The notes beneath the pieces are model-generated. The model was not told the DNA's origin and did not search any database. It saw only the letters and a program-made list of their open reading frames with translations. Below, in pieces: positions 40,168-47,878 of a stretch of 64,000 nucleotides of DNA. Source of the stretch: Bacteroidota bacterium (GTDB lineage Bacteria > Bacteroidota > Bacteroidia > UKL13-3). The stretch lies in the NCBI GenBank assembly GCA_947464275.1, contig CANHVU010000008.1, positions 1-64,000 of the forward strand. The letters run 5' to 3'. Made by a program: the position numbers and the translations under genes. How positions within the stretch are numbered: position 1 is the first letter of the stretch; the number at the start of each line of letters is the position of its first letter.

Positions 40168-40219
40168 TGGCTCCTGATATTTAACTGGATAGCCTTTAGC
40201 CATTTGTTTTATTTATTTT

Positions 40220-41254
40220 TTAAAATGCTTTCCAACCTTGAGCTTTTAACTCGTGTTTTTGACCGCCTTTGCTAATCATGTTAACACCTTCATCGGGTTT
40301 GGTTACATGCCCAATTACGGTAAAATCAGGATGGTTTTCTAACTTTTTATAATCGCTTTGTTTGATGGTAAATAACAATTCGTAATCTTCGCCTCCGCTT
40401 AAAGCTGTTAAAGTTGGATCTAAATCTAACTCGCGCGCCATATTGTAAGTAGTGGCATCAATTGGAATTTTTTCTTCATAAATTGTAACTCCCATTTTTG
40501 ATTGATCGGCCAAATGAAAAATTTCAGATGCCAAACCATCACTCACATCAATCATAGACGTTGGCACAATTTCCAAAGCCTTAAACATTTCAATAATATC
40601 TTTTCTAGCCTCAGGCTTTAACTGACGTTCCAAAATATAATCGTGTCCGGCCAAATCAGGCTGCAAATCTGGATTGTTAATAAACACACGTTTTTCGCGT
40701 TCTAATAACTGAAAACCAGCATAAGCACCACCTAAATCTCCTGTTACACAAACCAAATCATATTCCATTGCACCATTTCGGTAAACCACTTCATTTTCAG
40801 CTGCTTCACCAATTACGGTTACACTAATTACCAAACCTTGTTTGCTTGAGGTGGTATCGCCACCAATAATATCAATTTTATATTTTTCGCAGGCTAAATT
40901 TATGCCTTCGTAAATTTCTTGAATAGCTTCTACACTAAATTTGCTGCTAATTCCTAACGAAACTGTAATTTGTTTAGGCGTTCCGTTCATGGCATAAATG
41001 TCGCTTGCATTTACGCTCACGACCTTATAACCCAAATGTTTTAAAGGAAAATAACTTAAATCAAAATGAATTCCTTCTAGCAACATATCGGTTGAAACCA
41101 AAGTAACTTTTCCGTTAGTAGGATTAATTACTGCGGCATCATCACCTACACCTTTAAGTGTATTGTTCTTTAATTCAATGTGTTGCGTAAGTTGTTTAAT
41201 TAAGCCAAACTCGCCAATTGTTTCTAATTTTGTTATTTCAGGTTCATTAAACAT
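40220..41254 (-). CDS. thiL: Thiamine-monophosphate kinase
   Basis: 344 residues. The N-terminal acidic metal site is GVGDDAAVI (near 36-44), with VSTDMLLEGIHFD (near 53-65). DIYAMNGTPKQITVSLGI, GGDTTSSKQGLVISVTVIG (near 125-143) and 'SMIDVSDGLASEIFHLA' follow. SGGEDYELLFTI is at the C-terminus. All are ThiL/PurM-superfamily landmarks. It phosphorylates thiamine monophosphate to the pyrophosphate cofactor. It is transcribed divergently from the carotenoid genes. Confidence 0.94.
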   Translation of the reverse strand: MFNEPEITKLETIGEFGLIKQLTQHIELKNNTLKGVGDDAAVINPTNGKVTLVSTDMLLEGIHFDLSYFPLKHLGYKVVSVNASDIYAMNGTPKQITVSLGISSKFSVEAIQEIYEGINLACEKYKIDIIGGDTTSSKQGLVISVTVIGEAAENEVVYRNGAMEYDLVCVTGDLGGAYAGFQLLEREKRVFINNPDLQPDLAGHDYILERQLKPEARKDIIEMFKALEIVPTSMIDVSDGLASEIFHLADQSKMGVTIYEEKIPIDATTYNMARELDLDPTLTALSGGEDYELLFTIKQSDYKKLENHPDFTVIGHVTKPDEGVNMISKGGQKHELKAQGWKAF

Positions 41255-41314
41255 GGGCGCAAATTACTAAAAATATAATAAGTGAAAGAATAGAAAAAGC
41301 TATTTTTTATTTTT

Positions 41315-41346
41315 TTGTAACAATTAAAAACCCAATGTTACATTTG
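41315..41346 (+). promoter_or_regulatory. Promoter of the carotenoid genes
   Basis: TTG (41315-41317), a 21-base spacer, TACATTTG (41339-41346), then 16 bases to the crtD-like ATG at 41363. Confidence 0.55.
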
Positions 41347-41362
41347 GGGTTATAAATCAAAG

Positions 41363-42841
41363 ATGAAAATAGTAATAATTGGCTCTGGAATAGCTGGCTT
41401 AGCCAGTGCTGTTAGGCTTCAAGCAATGGGCTTTAAAGTAACAGTTTTGGAAGCCAATGCTTATTTTGGCGGAAAATTAACCGAGTTTACTCAACAAGGT
41501 TTTAGGTTTGATGCTGGTCCTTCGCTTTTTACATTGCCTCAGTTAGTGCTTGAACTGTACGATATTGCAAAGCAAAATAAAAACAGTTTTGAATACTTGC
41601 AGTTGGAAAAAGCGTGCAATTATTTTTACGAAGATGGAACAAGTTTTACAGCTTACCATCAGTCAGAAAAAATGGCCAACGAACTAAACCAGAAATTAGG
41701 AGTAAGCAATCCTAAACCATTTTTTCAATACCTTAAAAATGCTGAATTTAGGTATAAAACTACCACACCAATTTTTATAGAAAGCAGTTTACATAAAGTA
41801 AAAAACTTTTTAAACTTAGCTACGCTTAAGGGTATTTTAAGCATTCCAAAACTTAATTTGTTCAACAGTATGAACCATGAAAATGAGCAAATTTTTGCCG
41901 ATAAAAGATTGGTTCAATACTTTAATAGATTTGCTACTTACAATGGCAGTAACCCATATCAATCGCCAGCTTTATTGAATATGATTCCGCATTTAGAAAG
42001 CAATATTGGAACTTATTTTCCTAAAAATGGCATGCACCAAATTAGCCAAAGTATTTACCAATTGGCTTTGGATTTAGGAGTAAAATTTGAGTTTGATAAA
42101 AAGGCTACTGAAATAGTTTTAAACCAAAATAACAAGCAAGTAAAAGGACTAAAAGTAGGAGAGCAGTTTTATGAAGCCGATATTGTGTTATCGAACATGG
42201 ATATTTACCCTACTTACAAAAAGTTATTGCCAAAGGTAAAACATCCTGAAAAAATTTTGGTGCAGGAAAAGTCTTCTTCAGCATTAATTTTTTATTGGGG
42301 AATTAATAAACAATTTGCCGAGTTAGATTTACATAACATACTTTTTACCGAAAATTACCAAGCAGAATTTGAACACATTTTTAGTAAAAAAACCATTTAT
42401 AGCGACCCAACTATTTACATTAACATTACCTCAAAATACAAGCCAGATGATGCACCTGCGAGTTCCGAAAATTGGTTTTTAATGATAAATACACCCAATA
42501 ACCAAGGGCAAAATTGGGATGCATTAATTTTTGAAGCAAGAAAAAATATTATTTCAAAATTAAATCGTTTGCTCAAAACCGATATTGAAAAATACATTGT
42601 AACCGAAAATATATTAGACCCAAGAAGTATTGAAAGCAAAACCAGCAGCCACCTTGGTGCACTCTATGGCAATGCAAGCAATAATAGGTATGCTGCATTT
42701 TTAAGGCATAAAAATTTTAGTTCTAATATAAAAGGATTGTACTTTTGTGGCGGTTCTGTGCATCCCGGTGGTGGAATTCCTTTGTGTTTAAATTCAGCTA
42801 AAATTGCAGCTGGTTTAATTAAGGATGATTATGGAAAGTAA
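41363..42841 (+). CDS. crtD: Carotenoid desaturase, probably CrtD (1-hydroxycarotenoid 3,4-desaturase)
   Basis: 492 residues of the CrtI/CrtD flavin family. The FAD-binding N-terminus is IVIIGSGIAGLASAVRLQAMG with EANAYFGGK, then FDAGPSLFTLPQLV. The C-terminal signature is GLYFCGGSVHPGGGIPLCLNSAKIAAG. The central 'SSALIFYWGINKQF' stretch and the neighbours cruF, crtZ and a lycopene cyclase favour CrtD over phytoene desaturase CrtI. In saproxanthin/myxol-type pathways CrtD desaturates the 3',4' bond at the hydroxylated acyclic end. A phytoene desaturase role cannot be excluded. crtE and crtB are absent from the window. Confidence 0.75.
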   Translation: MKIVIIGSGIAGLASAVRLQAMGFKVTVLEANAYFGGKLTEFTQQGFRFDAGPSLFTLPQLVLELYDIAKQNKNSFEYLQLEKACNYFYEDGTSFTAYHQSEKMANELNQKLGVSNPKPFFQYLKNAEFRYKTTTPIFIESSLHKVKNFLNLATLKGILSIPKLNLFNSMNHENEQIFADKRLVQYFNRFATYNGSNPYQSPALLNMIPHLESNIGTYFPKNGMHQISQSIYQLALDLGVKFEFDKKATEIVLNQNNKQVKGLKVGEQFYEADIVLSNMDIYPTYKKLLPKVKHPEKILVQEKSSSALIFYWGINKQFAELDLHNILFTENYQAEFEHIFSKKTIYSDPTIYINITSKYKPDDAPASSENWFLMINTPNNQGQNWDALIFEARKNIISKLNRLLKTDIEKYIVTENILDPRSIESKTSSHLGALYGNASNNRYAAFLRHKNFSSNIKGLYFCGGSVHPGGGIPLCLNSAKIAAGLIKDDYGK

Positions 42842-42921
42842 TTGCATAAAAGGTCATGTTGTAAACATCTTCCTTGAATATGAGTTTGATTGCTAATGGA
42901 AAGGTGCTTTTAAACAAGGAA

Positions 42922-43021
42922 TTCCGCTTTGGCGGAACTACGGAATGACCCAATATTATGTCCGTCATTGCGAGGCACGAAGCAATCTCGCACTTAGATT
43001 GCTTCGTGCCTCGCAATGACG
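42922..43021. repeat. Two hairpin repeats between crtD and cruF
   Basis: TTCCGC-TTTG-GCGGAA (42922-42937), then the most perfect member of the CGTCATTGCGAGG family (42963-43021): two 26-bp arms that are exact reverse complements around the 7-base loop CGCACTT. The 205-base gap they fill is the only long one in an otherwise compact gene set. Confidence 0.85.
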
Positions 43022-43046
43022 TTAAAGTAAGAACACAATAAGAAAA

Positions 43047-43691
43047 ATGAAAAAAGAAAATATTGCCATTATAATTTTAGCCATTTTATATGCTGTTGGC
43101 CTTTTTGGTTCGGCTATTTTTAAGTTTGATTTATTATCACTTTCGCCAATCAATTTGATAATTAGTGCGGTAGTGTTGTTTTATTTTCATCAACCTAAAA
43201 ACACTTTTTTCTGGATTTGGGCCATTGGTGTTTTTCAAGCAGGTTATATTTTAGAACTTTTAGGAGTAACTACGGGTAGAATTTTTGGTCAGTATTTTTA
43301 TGGAAATAACCTTGGCTTAAAAATGGCCGATGTGCCTGTAATTATTGGTTTAAACTGGGTTATGCTATGTTATGTTTCTATGCATGTGGCCGAGCTGTTT
43401 TTTAGTAAAATAGGTAAACAAAATACTGTTAACCCAATCATAAAAATTGCTTTAAGTGCGTTGCTTATGTTGTGTGTTGATTTTTTAATTGAACATGTGG
43501 CTCCACAATTAGATTTTTGGTATTGGAAAAATGGTAGTATTCCAATTCAAAACTACACCGCTTGGTATATTTTTGCCTTTGCATTTATGTTTGTTTACCA
43601 AAAATTAGAGTTGCCATTAACCAATAAAATTGCACCTTGGTTGTATGTTTTTCAATTGGTGTTTTTTGCCGGAATGAATTGGTGGTATTAG
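43047..43691 (+). CDS. cruF: Carotenoid 1,2-hydratase, CruF type
   Basis: 214 residues, about six membrane helices, of the PF04240-type family (CruF, bacterioruberin C50 hydratases). Landmarks: LELLGVTTGRIFGQYFYGNNLG (near residues 69-90), VPVIIGLNWVMLCY (near 96-109), 'DFLIEHVAPQLDFWYWKNGSIPIQNYTAWY' (near 147-176). It adds water to the psi end of acyclic or monocyclic carotenoids to give the 1'-hydroxyl group of saproxanthin and myxol. It lies directly after the crtD-like gene, which acts on the hydroxylated end. Confidence 0.85.
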   Translation: MKKENIAIIILAILYAVGLFGSAIFKFDLLSLSPINLIISAVVLFYFHQPKNTFFWIWAIGVFQAGYILELLGVTTGRIFGQYFYGNNLGLKMADVPVIIGLNWVMLCYVSMHVAELFFSKIGKQNTVNPIIKIALSALLMLCVDFLIEHVAPQLDFWYWKNGSIPIQNYTAWYIFAFAFMFVYQKLELPLTNKIAPWLYVFQLVFFAGMNWWY

Positions 43692-43753
43692 ATTTTTTCT
43701 AAAAACAATTTCCAATTAAAGTGTTTAGTATAATAAAACGATTTTAAAAATAT

Positions 43754-44206
43754 ATGTGGTTTAATATTTTAGTAGTGTTTCTTACTTTTTGGTTCATGGA
43801 GTTTATGGCTTGGTTTACACACAAGTTTATTATGCATGGTTTACTTTGGTATTTGCATAAGGACCACCATCAAGTGGAGCCGGGCTTTTTCGAAAAAAAC
43901 GATAGTTTCTTTTTAATTTTTGCCATACCAAGTGCTTATTGTTATGTAACAGGTTTAATGTACAACGATTTTAGATTGTATATTGGAATTGGTATTTCTT
44001 TGTATGGATTTGCCTATTTTATTATTCACGAAATTATCATTCACCAAAGGTTTAAGCTTTGGTCGCGCCTAGATAATAGATATATAAAAGCCATTCGCAG
44101 GGCGCATAAAATTCATCATAAATATTTAGGAAAAGAGCATGGCGAAAATTTTGGAATGCTTATAGTTCCGCTTAAATATTGGAAAAATCCTAATTCAACC
44201 AATTAA
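43754..44206 (+). CDS. crtZ: Beta-carotene hydroxylase
   Basis: 150 residues, membrane-bound, with the histidine boxes of the CrtZ di-iron hydroxylases: HKFIMHG (near 22-28), HKDHH (near 35-39), HEIIIHQR (near 96-103) and HKIHH (near 117-122). It adds the 3-hydroxyl to beta-ionone rings. It starts 62 bases after cruF and ends 3 bases before the cyclase gene, so coupling with crtY is likely. Confidence 0.93.
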   Translation: MWFNILVVFLTFWFMEFMAWFTHKFIMHGLLWYLHKDHHQVEPGFFEKNDSFFLIFAIPSAYCYVTGLMYNDFRLYIGIGISLYGFAYFIIHEIIIHQRFKLWSRLDNRYIKAIRRAHKIHHKYLGKEHGENFGMLIVPLKYWKNPNSTN

Positions 44207-44209
44207 ACC

Positions 44210-44890
44210 ATGAGTTTGTATGCTTGGTTAATGCTGGTATCCTTTGTTGGTCCTTTTGCATTAAGTTTCGATAAAAAAGTAGCTTTTTACAAATGGTTTA
44301 AACCACTTTTTATTGGTATTGCCTTAAATGCTTTACTCTTTATTTTGTGGGATGGTTGGTTTACTCGAGCAGGTGTTTGGGGCTTTAATAATCAATATGT
44401 TTGGCATTACCGTTTTAACGATTTACCTATTGAAGAATGGAGTTTTTTTGTAGTAGTTCCATTTGCTAGTGTGTTTATTTATGCTTGCTTAAAAGCTTAT
44501 TTTTCCGATAACTTTTTTAAGCCATTGGTAACTTATATAAATTATTTTTTTATAGTAATTTTAGCAGTGACTTGCATTGTATTTTATTATAAAACTTACA
44601 CTTTGGTAAATTGTTCCTTGGCCTTAATATTATTGCTTTGGCATCAGTTATATTTAAAGAAGCCATATATGGGTTATTTTTGGTTGGCATACTTAGTGCA
44701 CTTAATTCCTTTTTTAGTGGTAAATGGCGTGCTAACTGGAGCTGTAACGCCTGAACCTGTTGTGTTTTATAATACTAACGAAATTATTGGTTTACGCATA
44801 ATTACCATTCCGATTGAAGATACCATTTATGCCTTAACATGCTTGTTAATTCCAATAACAGTTATGGAATATTTATTGAATAGAAAATAA
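44210..44890 (+). CDS. crtY: Lycopene beta-cyclase, CrtYcd-type fused form
   Basis: 226 residues with about seven membrane helices. It carries two copies of the PxE(E/D) motif that marks this cyclase type: LPIEEWSFFVVVPF (near 84-97) and IPIEDTIYALTCLLI (near 201-215). These correspond to the two subunits CrtYc and CrtYd, here in one chain. It forms beta-ionone rings on lycopene or on a hydroxylated derivative. It is the last gene of the crtD-cruF-crtZ-crtY set. Confidence 0.92.
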   Translation: MSLYAWLMLVSFVGPFALSFDKKVAFYKWFKPLFIGIALNALLFILWDGWFTRAGVWGFNNQYVWHYRFNDLPIEEWSFFVVVPFASVFIYACLKAYFSDNFFKPLVTYINYFFIVILAVTCIVFYYKTYTLVNCSLALILLLWHQLYLKKPYMGYFWLAYLVHLIPFLVVNGVLTGAVTPEPVVFYNTNEIIGLRIITIPIEDTIYALTCLLIPITVMEYLLNRK

Positions 44891-44904
44891 GTCTAAAAAA
44901 CAGT

Positions 44905-45321
44905 CTAATTATTTGAATACAAAATAGATTCTAATTTTTCTTGTTTTAATGGTTTATTTAAAAAGCCTTTTACGACCTTATACTTTTTCGCCTTCTCGTT
45001 GTCGCTTTTGTCAATGGAAGATGTAAGCATGTAAATTGGAATATTGATTTCTCTAGCACCTACTTCTTCAATAAAATCCCAACCATCCATTAGTGGCATA
45101 TTTATATCTAACAAAATCACATCAGGTATTATTTTATTAACCATCAAATCGTTTAACGCAATTTCTGCACTTGAATAGCTAAATATTTCAATCGTTTTAT
45201 CAATAGAATGAATAATTCTTACATTTAACCAATGCTGCATATCGTCATCATCAATTAAACAAATTTTTTTAAAATTTAATTTGTGTTGTAAAATATTTTC
45301 CGAATTTATATTATCTATCAT
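44905..45321 (-). CDS. Single-domain response regulator
   Basis: 138 residues, a CheY-like receiver without an output domain. The acidic pocket is CLIDDDDMQHW (near 21-31), the phospho-acceptor is in VILLDINMPLMDGW (Asp near 74), and the later signature residues are MLTSSID and the Lys in FLNKPL. It probably passes phosphate between proteins or acts through protein contacts. No kinase is next to it. It converges with crtY, 14 bases apart. Confidence 0.9.
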   Translation of the reverse strand: MIDNINSENILQHKLNFKKICLIDDDDMQHWLNVRIIHSIDKTIEIFSYSSAEIALNDLMVNKIIPDVILLDINMPLMDGWDFIEEVGAREINIPIYMLTSSIDKSDNEKAKKYKVVKGFLNKPLKQEKLESILYSNN

Positions 45322-45460
45322 TTATCTCCCATTTTGAGCCAAAATTCCCATAAAAAACCGCTATTACGAAATAGAATATAACCTCAAGCCCTATAAACAC
45401 TGCTTTCACTTAAATTTACTGTTCTTTTTCAAATTAATAACTGCTAGAATCAGGCCAAAA

Positions 45461-45493
45461 AAAATCCTAGTTAAACAAGTTCAACTAGGATTT
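45461..45493 (-). terminator. Intrinsic terminator of the PhaE-like gene
   Basis: AAATCCTAGTT pairs with AACTAGGATTT. The minus strand runs on into a T-rich tract (complement of AAAAAAA). Confidence 0.75.
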
Positions 45494-45517
45494 GTGCAAA
45501 AATTTTAAAATATAGAA

Positions 45518-46837
45518 CTAAGCGTTCTTAGTAGTTTTTTTAGCTGCTGCTTTTGGAGCTTCGTCATTTACTTCAATTGAAGCTACACTACTCTTTTCTT
45601 TTTCAAGGGTGTTTATACGTTTTTTCAATTCTTGAATTGTTTTGTATAATTCATCCATTTCACTGCGATTAATAATTGGAAATTTCTCTAATGATTTTTC
45701 CATTTGTTTTTCAATTTTTCCTTTAAGGTTTAATTGCAAAGCACTTACTTCACTCATCAATTTTGAATATTCAGGAGTTTCAAATAATTGAACAAAATGC
45801 TTATCATTAGTATTTAACCAATTTTTATAAACATCAGCAAATTCCTTTACATCTTCACCATTTCTAATCTTAGCATACATATTTTCGGCCATATCATCCA
45901 TTGCCTTCATGCCTGTTGTGTACATCATGTATTGCATTTGATTATTTTTAGTATTGTATTCAGTCATCATTTCCACTAATTCTTTCATAGTTTCCATGCT
46001 TGCCATATTTGAATTAGTACCAAATAATTTGGTTAATGGAGCCATTGAAGTTTGCATTTGAGTGTACATTTGATTGTAATTACTCATCATTCCATCCATT
46101 ATTGGATTTGAGTTAAACATATTACCCATGTTATTTTTCATGTTATCGTAATTTGTTTTACCATTATCCATCATTTTATACATATTATCCTTCATGCTTG
46201 CCATCATGGTATTATCCATAAAGTTTTTCATCATATCAGGATTCATGTTAAACATTTTATCCATCATGTCTTTATATGCTTCTGTATTGAACATACTTTT
46301 AAACATTTCAGGAGTAAAAGTTTTATCGTTTAAACTTTTCATCATTGGCATAAAAAACTGGAAGGTTTTCATGTACATTTCTGAATTATTAAACATATCA
46401 GAAAAATTATTCTTAGTTTCACCATTATTGAAATTTTTCATCATTTCATTATAGCTATCAGTCATTGTACTTTTCCAAGAGTTGAATACATTCATCATGC
46501 TATCCATATTCATGTTTTTCATATCAAAACTATTATTCATGTTTGGCATCATATTTTTACTCATGTCCATCCATTGTTTTGCCATTTCATTTTGTTTATT
46601 CATGTAGTTTGTAAAAAACTCCATTCCATTATGCATGTTATTATTTTCGCTACCAACTTGATTAAACCAATTCATTTGGCCATCATACCATTTTTTAAAG
46701 TTTTCAGAATCCATATTAATATTGGTTCCATTTGCCATTGATTGTTGCATAGTCTTAGCAGCATTTGTCATAGTTTCCATAGCTTGTTTTTGCATATCAG
46801 CCATAGTTTCAAACATGTTTTTTGTGTTGTTTTCCAT
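45518..46837 (-). CDS. Methionine/asparagine-rich PhaE-like (PHA synthase III subunit-type) protein
   Basis: 439 residues from ATG 46837; the frame is open further upstream, but that part overlaps the leader. The C-terminal 110 residues (KHFVQLFETPEYSKLMSEVS...RSEMDELYKTIQELKKRINTLE) match the PhaE family, ending in a coiled coil and an Ala/Lys-rich tail (PKAAAKKTTKNA) like phasins. The N-terminal 325 residues are extremely rich in Met and Asn, with MM pairs every few residues; I count about 70 Met in the whole chain. It should be helical and amphipathic. No phaC is in the window. PHA granule binding or synthase activation is inferred from the C-terminus. Confidence 0.7.
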   Translation of the reverse strand: MENNTKNMFETMADMQKQAMETMTNAAKTMQQSMANGTNINMDSENFKKWYDGQMNWFNQVGSENNNMHNGMEFFTNYMNKQNEMAKQWMDMSKNMMPNMNNSFDMKNMNMDSMMNVFNSWKSTMTDSYNEMMKNFNNGETKNNFSDMFNNSEMYMKTFQFFMPMMKSLNDKTFTPEMFKSMFNTEAYKDMMDKMFNMNPDMMKNFMDNTMMASMKDNMYKMMDNGKTNYDNMKNNMGNMFNSNPIMDGMMSNYNQMYTQMQTSMAPLTKLFGTNSNMASMETMKELVEMMTEYNTKNNQMQYMMYTTGMKAMDDMAENMYAKIRNGEDVKEFADVYKNWLNTNDKHFVQLFETPEYSKLMSEVSALQLNLKGKIEKQMEKSLEKFPIINRSEMDELYKTIQELKKRINTLEKEKSSVASIEVNDEAPKAAAKKTTKNA

Positions 46838-46897
46838 AATTGTAGTTTTTATACTTTTTGGTTTGATTTTGAACAAATTAGTGTCTCAAATCGGGCG

Positions 46898-46927
46898 CAA
46901 AAGTAAGTATTATTAAAAATAAGTCAA
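46898..46927 (-). promoter_or_regulatory. Promoter of the PhaE-like gene
   Basis: On the minus strand TTG (46927-46925), a 19-base spacer and TACTTTTG (46905-46898). A leader of about 55 bases follows, to the ATG at 46837. Confidence 0.65.
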
Positions 46928-47076
46928 TTAATATGTTTACTTCCTAAATTTAAATTAAAGGCAATCGCTTTACAGTGGCTTCAATTCATGGTACTTGATT
47001 TTTGTCATGCTAACTTATTGATAATATTGAGGCTGCGTGCCTTTTAATAATATTTACATGTAATTGGCATAACAAA

Positions 47077-47106
47077 AAAAGCCTGTTTTGAATAAAACAG
47101 GCTTTT
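47077..47106 (-). terminator. Intrinsic terminator of the sulfur-gene pair
   Basis: Perfect 13-bp stem AAAAGCCTGTTTT / AAAACAGGCTTTT with a short loop. The minus strand continues into a T run. It lies 21 bases past the stop of the lipoprotein gene. Confidence 0.85.
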
Positions 47107-47126
47107 AATAATATTATATTTATATA

Positions 47127-47876
47127 TTACTTATTTATACTATTTTCTATAGCCTTTAATAAATCGGCTTTGGCAATTAAACCAATATTGGTGTAAACAC
47201 GTTTACCATTTTTATAAAGAATAAGAGTTGGTAATTCTTCTACATTTAAATTTTTTACTATTTCTTGGCTTTCGTCAGCATTTACTTTTATAAATGTTAA
47301 CTTATCTTTTTTCTCTTCGGCTATGTCGGCCAAGTACGGTGCCATTTTTTTGCAAGGTCCACACCAAGGTGCATATACATCAACCAAAACCAACTGATTA
47401 TCGGCAATTTGTTTATTTAAGTCGGCTAATGATAAGCCAGTAGTTGCAGGTTTTACTGGTTCATTTCCAGTAACCGAAATTGGTTTTGCAGCATTGCGCC
47501 AAGCATTCATACCTCCTTTTAAATCATATACTTGGGTAAATCCCATTTCTTTTAATTTATTAGCAGCACTTGCACTTCGTCCACCAGCTAAACAATATAC
47601 ATATACCGATTTGGTTTTATCTAATTTGGCAGCTTCAGCAGTAAAGTTTTCGCCATTCCAATCAATATTTTTTGCAGTTCCAATAAAACCTTCGGCATAT
47701 TCTCCCGGAGTTCTTACATCAATTAATTGAATATTTTTATCGGCATTAATATTTTGCTCAAATACATTTACATCAAGCCTTCCGCCAGCTCCACTGGCAT
47801 TATTTTGACAAGATGATATATTGATAACAAAAAATAACGCAATAACCGCTGTGGTAAAAAATTTAATAATTTTCAT
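47127..47876 (-). CDS. Rhodanese-thioredoxin fusion lipoprotein
   Basis: 249 residues. A lipoprotein signal (lipobox NISSC, Cys 23) is followed by a rhodanese domain (about 35-130; active Cys 95 in CLAGGRSA) and a thioredoxin domain (about 145-249) with W171-CGPC-175 and a cis-Pro in EELPTLI. It should sit on the periplasmic or outer-membrane side and combine sulfur transfer with disulfide chemistry. It starts 2 bases after the stop of the persulfide dioxygenase-rhodanese gene, so the two probably work together on sulfane sulfur. Confidence 0.88.
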   Translation of the reverse strand: MKIIKFFTTAVIALFFVINISSCQNNASGAGGRLDVNVFEQNINADKNIQLIDVRTPGEYAEGFIGTAKNIDWNGENFTAEAAKLDKTKSVYVYCLAGGRSASAANKLKEMGFTQVYDLKGGMNAWRNAAKPISVTGNEPVKPATTGLSLADLNKQIADNQLVLVDVYAPWCGPCKKMAPYLADIAEEKKDKLTFIKVNADESQEIVKNLNVEELPTLILYKNGKRVYTNIGLIAKADLLKAIENSINK

Positions 47877-47878
47877 TT

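Noticed and set aside
46194-46454. 86-codon open frame antisense to the Met-rich gene
   Set aside because: Repeated ATG codons read backward give CAT/Ile-Met-like runs that keep the opposite strand open. The hydrophobic translation is an artefact of the Met/Asn-rich sequence.
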